From positions 4,541,001 through 4,605,000 of the forward strand of contig CAMPEX010000001.1 in the NCBI GenBank assembly GCA_946807835.1: a stretch of DNA of 64,000 nt, read 5' to 3'. The translations under genes were made by a program, and so were the position numbers. The number at the start of each line of letters is the position of its first letter. Position 1 is the stretch's first letter. Below, piece by piece: positions 57,901 through 64,000 of the stretch. The DNA comes from Ailanthus altissimus. Lineage: Eukaryota > Streptophyta > Magnoliopsida > Sapindales > Simaroubaceae. Below the pieces are notes generated by a model. It made no database searches, was not told where the DNA came from, and saw nothing but the letters and a program-made list of their open reading frames with translations.

Positions 57901-60858
57901 AGGAGTAGTTAGGTTTAGGTTTAAGGATCGTTCTTTAATTCTGCAAGATGTTTATTATATTCTTGATTTTAGATGAAATTTGATTTCGGTCTCTAAATGG
58001 TTAGAACATTCGTATTCCATTTCTTTTAATAATAATTCAGTTTTTATTTCTAGAAATGGTTTGAATATATGTGTCAGTAATTTAAAGAATGGTCTTTATA
58101 TCCTACGCCCAAAAACTCAAATACTGCTTAATATTGAAATGTTCAGGTTAGAATAACCAAAACCTAAGAAATAAAATATTTCTCTTGATGATGAAACATT
58201 CCTTTGGCACCTTAGATTATGTCATATTAACCTAAAAATGATACAATGATTAATAAAGGACAGACCCTTAAATAGTTTAAAAGTTGGTACTTTACCAGTT
58301 TGCAAATCTTGTCTAGAAGGTAAAATTACTAAAAGACCTTTTATTGAAAAAGGCAACAGGGCCAAAGAACCTTTGGAACTAGTACATTCGGATATATATG
58401 GTCTGATTAATGTATAAGCCAGAGACGATATGAATATTTCATCACTTTTATTGATGATTGTTCTTGCTATGGCTATGTATATTTAATGCATAGAAAATCG
58501 TAAACATTTGAAAAGTTTAAAGAATTGTGAACCGAATCCGAGAAACAACTCAATAAACCATTCAAAGCACTTCGATCTAATCAAAGAGATGAATACTTTA
58601 ATGCTGAATTTGGAGATCACTTGAAAGAGCATAAGATCATATCCTAACTCACAGCTCCAGAAACACCACAATAAAATGGTGTTACTGAAAAAATAAATAA
58701 AACGTTACTAGACATAGTGAGATCCATGCTTAGATTCTCATTATTATATGCTTCTTTTTAGGGATATATATTACAAACAGTAATGTATTTTCTTAACATA
58801 GTACCATCTAAGTCAATCCCTAAAACACCCTTAAAGTTGTGAAATGGTCGCAAGCCTTTTTTGCGACATTTTCACATATGGAGTATCCAGCAGACATGCT
58901 AAAGGGAAAGATCGGGAAGTTGGAACCACGTTTAGAATTATGCCTATTTGTAGGCTACCCCAAAGAGACAAGAGGTGGTTTTTTTTATAACCCTCAAGAT
59001 AATAAAGTATATGTATCAAACAAATGCTAATTTTCTTAAGGATAATTATATAAGAGATCATATACCTCGAAGTAAAGTTGTTATCGAGGAACTACTTTAC
59101 GATGAGGTTAAACCTCAACAACTAATAATTTTTGTTTCATTATAAAGTCAAGAAACCATGCCTACTCGTCAGAATACACCATTGTCACTTATAGGCAGTG
59201 AGAGGGTAGTAAGACCACCCATACACTACACTTTAATTAGAGAAGCACAAGTTGTAATCTCTTATGACAGTGTAGACAATCCATTGATATATAAATAAGC
59301 AATGAAAGATTCTGACAAGGAGAAATGGCTTGAGGTCATAAATCTCGAGATAGAGTCAATGCACTCTAACTCGGTTTAAAAGCTTGTAAATCTACCAGAA
59401 AGATTTAAACCAATTGAGTACAAATAGGTCTACAAATGAAAAGGAGAAGTATATGGGAAAGTAGAGACTTTAAAAGCAAGACTAGTGGCAAAGAGTTATA
59501 CCCAAAAAGGAGTTGATTATGAGGAGACTTTCTCCCCAGTATCTATGCTAAAATATATTCGCATTTTTTTATTCATTGTCACTTGTTTAGATTACGAGAT
59601 TTGGAAAATAGACATCAAGACTACTTTTCTGAATGGAAATCCTGATAAACCCATTTACATGGTTCAACCAAATGTATTTATAGTATAAGATCAAGAACAA
59701 AAGGTTTACAAACTACAAAGGTCTATTTATGGCCTTAAGCAAGCATCTAGATCTTAGAATATAAGATTTGATCAAGCTTTCAAGTCTTATGACTTTGAGA
59801 AAAATATTGATGAAGCCTGTGTATACAAGCGCATTAATGAGGGTAAAGTGATTTTCTTAGCTCTTTACATTGATGATATTCTTCTTATTGGAAATGATAA
59901 AAAAAAGTATTATCGGTTGTAAAGAAATAGTTATCTAAGCAATTTCAAATTAAAGATTTAGGAGAACCAAGTTATGTTCTTGGAATCCAACTCATACAAT
60001 ATCGTAAGAACAAACTCTTAACTCTATCTCAAGCATCATACATAGATAAGATCCTTTTAAGGTTTTCAATGTAGAATTCTAAAAAAAGGTAATTTATCTT
60101 CTTACCACAGAATTTATTTATCTAAGGCACAATGTTCTAAGACACCTCAAGAGGAAGAGGATATGAGACAGATACCCTATTCCTCTGTAGTAGGTAGCCT
60201 AATGTATGTCATGTTGCATACTAGGCACCCGATATTTGTTATTCGGTGGGTATAGTCAGCTGGTATCAATCCAATCCAGGATATGATCACTGGACTGTGG
60301 TAAAGTATATTCTCAAGTACCTACGGAGAATGAGAAACTATAAACTTGTCTATTTTGGTAAGGATTTGATCCTAATTGGATACATTGATTATGATTTTCA
60401 ATCTGACTTAGATTATCGAAATTCAACATCTGGATCAGTGTTCACTCTTGGTTGTGGAGCTATTGTGTGGAGAATCATAACGCAATCATGTATTGCCAAT
60501 TTAACCATGGAAGCTAAATATATAGCGACTTGTGAAGCAGCTAAGGAAGCGGTATGGCTCCGTAAATTCTTATCTGATATAGAAGTTGTTTCAGATATGG
60601 ATAAACCCCTCACGCTTTATTGTGATAATAGCGGTGTAGTGTTAAATTCCAAAGAGCCAAGAAGTCACAAAAAGGTAAGCACATAGAAAGAAAATACCAT
60701 CTGATCAAAGAAATTGTTCACTAAAGAAATGTCACGGTGAAGAAAATTGAGTCATAAAATAGCTATGCTGATCCTTTTATAAAGACTTTTTCTACTACTA
60801 GTTTAAGAGTCACTTAGAGGGTCTAGGGATACTAAACATGTCTCACATACTTTATAGC
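57901..60858 (+). pseudogene. Copia F pol: integrase, RT and RNase H
   Basis: Integrase zinc domain near 58200-58330 (WHLRLCHINLKMI, then VCKSCLEGKITKRPF). The core has LVHSDIYGLINV and FIDD near 58390-58455, then SNQRDEYF, then GVTEKINKTLL near 58680. RT shows EKWLEVINLEIESM near 59320, an open stretch 59485-59688 (YTQKGVDYEETFSPVSM, IDIKTTFLNGN), then SIYGLKQAS and the active site YIDD at 59866-59877. RNase H is open at 60246-60686 (YIDYDFQSD, STSGSVFTLGCGAIVW, MEAKYIATCEAAKEAVWL, YCDNSGVVL), then HIERKYHLIKEIV. Stops and frameshifts occur in every domain. Gag and protease were not recognised. It is the best-preserved copia here. Confidence 0.9.
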
Positions 60859-60869
60859 AAGTGGGAGAT
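60859..60869 (+). other. Polypurine tract of copia F
   Basis: AAGTGGGAGAT directly precedes the 3' LTR start. This is the standard copia plus-strand primer. Confidence 0.85.
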
Positions 60870-62394
60870 TATTGGAAGTATGCCCTAAAAGCATAATTAT
60901 TTATATTTAGATACTGTTGAAAATAATTAATAGAGGTTATTCATTCAATATTATATTTACAATTATGATTATTTTTATTCAAATATATAACCTTAAACTT
61001 AGTATATAATAGTTATATAAGAGGATTAAGTTTACGTGTAATAATCTAAACTTGTCCGTAATTTGGATGAAGACAAAAACTTTATTTTGATAGATTATAA
61101 GTGCGGTCCATTTGTATATTGTATATAATGGTCTTATGCGCATCATTCTATGTGTTGACATAGAAAATGAAAGCACTTTGTATAATGTTGATTATATATA
61201 ACTAAATCACGATAAAATTAATTCTCTATTAATCTCCATTAGTAAAGAGAATTTATTTTATCACAATATAATCATATATAGATTGATTTTAATCCTGAGT
61301 GATTAATGAACAGGAATTCATTGAGTTATGTTTATTAATTTACAAGAGAAATATTGTAAAAGATTTTCAGTCAATTACTAAGTATTTTATAAATATAACA
61401 AAATGAATGGCTAGGAACATTTCTCACATATATGGAATCCACTCCTTCTTAAAGGAAGTTAGATAAGTTGTTCTCTTGATAATTAATTACGTTCTTGAAC
61501 ATTATGAACACTCAATTTTCTATAAAAGTTGAAGAAAATAATAAATTCGTGAATTTCAAATGTTCAAAAGAGGATCAATGTGGATCAAGGATAAAGATGT
61601 AATTAGAGAGGCTAATGGCCACTCGACCTAGCTCTAATTATGAACACTTATGGAGGATTGATCTATATGAAATGATTATTAAATGGACAAAGACGGGTTT
61701 TTGATTTATAATTTATCTGCAAAATTAAGAGTTCAGCTTTATATTTTTAGTTGAATAATATAAAGTTAATAAATAAAATCATATTGGTTAAAGAGTTTAA
61801 TGAAATAATTTAATTTATTGGAGCTTAATTTTGTAGGTCTATCAAGTCTTCATGCTGGCTCCATAAACTTTGATTAAATTTTATTAGCCCATGTTTAATT
61901 TGATTAAATTTGTTGGGCTCAATCAATTATTGGCCCAATCCATAACAGTTATGGAATTAAATTAAATAATTATGAATTATTTAAATTATTTAATTAAAGA
62001 TAATACTAGATATTATATTTATCCTTTTAATCATCTAAATTTAAATAATATAAAGATATTATTTTATCTTAATCCTATTAGGATTAGGAGTTTAGATAAC
62101 ATAATGATTTTTGTACTATAAAAAAAAAGTTTTAAAACCACTTTTACATATTCTTCATTAGTGCTTCTTTTGGGCTAAATTTTTCTAGAGAGAAAAATTA
62201 AGAACATAAAATTAGATCTTCCACAATTTATCAACTTGCCCACATAAGTAGTCCATTGGTGGGAGATACAGCTTGAAAGATTTGCTAATGTTAACAGAAA
62301 ACATCTATAGAAATTTGCGATTGAGGTATTTTTCTTATACCATCTTATTGCTAAATTAAAATAGATAAAAAAAAAAATTTAAATCGTTCCTTCA
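60870..62394 (+). repeat. 3' LTR of copia F
   Basis: Starts TATTGGAAGTATGCCC, one base off the usual TGTTGGAA, and appears to end at CGTTCCTTCA near 62394. Segments of it recur in reverse at 55758-56264. The 5' partner LTR in the same orientation is not in the window. A downstream target duplication could not be tested. Confidence 0.8.
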
Positions 62395-62824
62395 ATAAAC
62401 TCTTGTAACCCCTTAGAATTGATTAAGCATCAACGATGTAAACATAAGAAAGAATAGAAAGCTAAGTAGAGACTAAGTGCTGAGTGTGCAAAAATGTAAC
62501 CATGAGATCACATAAGTGTTAAGTGGAAAAGAGAGTGATAATAGTTCTTTTTAAGAGAGATCTCTGGCTATTATTGTATTCCTTAGTTAAATATCTTATT
62601 GCTAGATCTAGGTAATTTAAGAGATACTTGGTGATCTAAAGAGGTTCTTTGTCAAGCATTAATGAAAGAAGTTGGTCATGAATCAGTCGTAGATATAGCT
62701 ATTTGTTGTCGAACCACGTATATCTTGTATCTTTTAGTTTATTTTCTGTCTTTATTACTATGTTGATCTTTTATATTCTTGGTTATTTATGAGTGAAATC
62801 TTCTATACATGCATAAAGTGCTAA
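62395..62824. other. Unassigned, possibly another copia LTR end
   Basis: Contains GTCGAACCACGTATATCTTG near 62709, wording seen near the 3' ends of some plant copia LTRs. No second copy or boundary is visible. Confidence 0.3.
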
Positions 62825-64000
62825 TGTTGGAGTTTGTACTTAAATGCCATTCCAATACTGTATGAATATTAAATTATTTGATATTTATACAACAAATATT
62901 TCGTATGATCTTAATACAATATAAATACATGGTACAATGCTTGTTACGTTATAGACATTGTATGATCTGAAGAAGTTCAGTTCTAGTCTAAAGGAGTTTA
63001 GACCAGTGCTAAGAATTATTAGAGCCGAGTGTTATAAATATGCTAACAGTTAGTACAGCTAAGAGTTAGCAGATTATAAAAGTCAGTCAGATCTAAAAGG
63101 TTAGATCCTTATCTGTAATAGGATAAAGACCTGAGGGTATACTAGTAATAACATGGTTGTAAGAAATTGCAAAAGATGCTATGAGATGTGATTACGCAAG
63201 TATGTCCTTAAACACTTTGTTCTTGATCTGCTTTACTGATATGGGTTTATCGATGGATCTATTTTATATAGATCAGTGTATGTTATATCTATATGGCATA
63301 GATAGTTGTTCTTAGCCGACCATGGGCTTACTGGAAGCTCGTATATACATACGGATATTCATTCAGGACTGAATACTGAATAGACTCACGAGAATACCAA
63401 TAGATAACCTATGAAGCCATTAATGGTGAGTATTCTCGAGTTGAGTAGTATACATGGTCCTTTAACCTGAGTGTCACGATGGGCTTATAAGTGATCCACC
63501 ATACTTTTGTTCCACATATGTCACAAACCTTTCATGGTGTGACCGCTATGTGTCGCTAGGTATAGTCTGATGTTTATGGAGTCTGGTGTGTACAGATATG
63601 AGATCTATCAGCTCTCATAAGAGAGTAGTATATCCAGATGCTTCGAGATTGTATTTCACAAAATCTCGTAGCCACGAGTATTAACCGGGAAAGGTGTTTT
63701 CTAAATGGTTGAACAATATAGTAAAGGCGTTTGTGTATATTGTTCTTGGAAATAAAAATCTAGAGATAAGTTTATGGATGTACATACGGGGATTTGACGG
63801 TGTTTATCTATATCACCGTACATCTAGGGTATAGATGACAGAAGGCCTATACATGTGCATTGTGACATGAGCTTGTATGGTCTAACGTGCTGATTTGTAA
63901 TATCTGTAACGTATGCGTAGGGCATTGATCATAGACTTATAGAAGAGTTCCATTTGACGAATCGGGCATGGACCTAGGAAATTCTACAATATAAAGTGTA
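62825..64000 (+). repeat. Family-A copia LTR, running off the window
   Basis: Starts TGTTGGAGTTTG and aligns by eye with the A1 5' LTR (2184-2507, then 12166 to about 12900) and with 30419 onward. It contains the block of about 650 bases missing from the copy at 30419. It is either the 5' LTR of a further element to the right or a solo LTR; the window ends before this can be told. Confidence 0.85.

Noticed and set aside
58831..59061. Minus-strand 76-codon frame
   Set aside because: It is a shadow of the plus-strand copia integrase C-terminal region at 58839-59030 (LFVGYPKETRGG).

Overview
This window is AT-rich nuclear DNA from a flowering plant, very probably a eudicot. It contains no intact host gene that I can support. 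Nearly everything recognisable is a decayed or nested transposable element. Ty1/copia and Ty3/gypsy coding remnants dominate, with solo LTRs, a CACTA DNA-transposon remnant, a long foldback element, a plastid-gene fragment and several kilobases of degenerate minisatellite. No reading frame exceeds about 400 codons, and every recognisable one is a piece of a transposon polyprotein broken by stops and frameshifts. I see no rRNA gene, tRNA gene or CRISPR array. The letters A to H are labels for repeat families in this window only.

Layout: 1-2183 is a minus-strand copia remnant (H). 2184-23132 is a plus-strand copia element (A1). Its 5' LTR is split by a gypsy chromovirus (B1, 2508-12160). Its gag is interrupted by a plastid rpl20 fragment (15272-15425) and a 768-bp inverted-repeat foldback element (15513-16280). 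Its reverse-transcriptase/RNase H region is interrupted by a minus-strand solo LTR of family B (19003-21775, perfect ATGTG target duplication). 23770-33204 is a minus-strand CACTA remnant with C48-peptidase-like and En/Spm-like remains, itself invaded by a second copia of family A (A2, 28515 to about 32400). 34057-50024 is a probable gypsy element (C) with short LTRs and a broken gag. It was invaded by another family-B solo LTR (37687-40430) and by a solo LTR of a different family (D, 41520-43798, perfect AAAGC target duplication), followed by about 6 kb of degenerate minisatellite. 51851-52907 looks like the end of another LTR (E). 52908-55757 is a minus-strand truncated relative of B1 (B2). 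55758-56463 holds scrambled LTR pieces (F, G). 57901-62394 is a plus-strand copia (F) with its 3' LTR. 62825-64000 is another family-A LTR running off the window.

The nesting gives relative ages. Copia A1 is older than gypsy B1 and than the solo LTR in its pol. CACTA is older than copia A2. Gypsy C is older than solo LTRs B and D. Family B occurs five times and looks the most recently active: several copies keep recognisable ends and target duplications, and most open reading frame belongs to it. The most unusual single feature is the in-frame plastid rpl20 segment inside the copia A1 gag.
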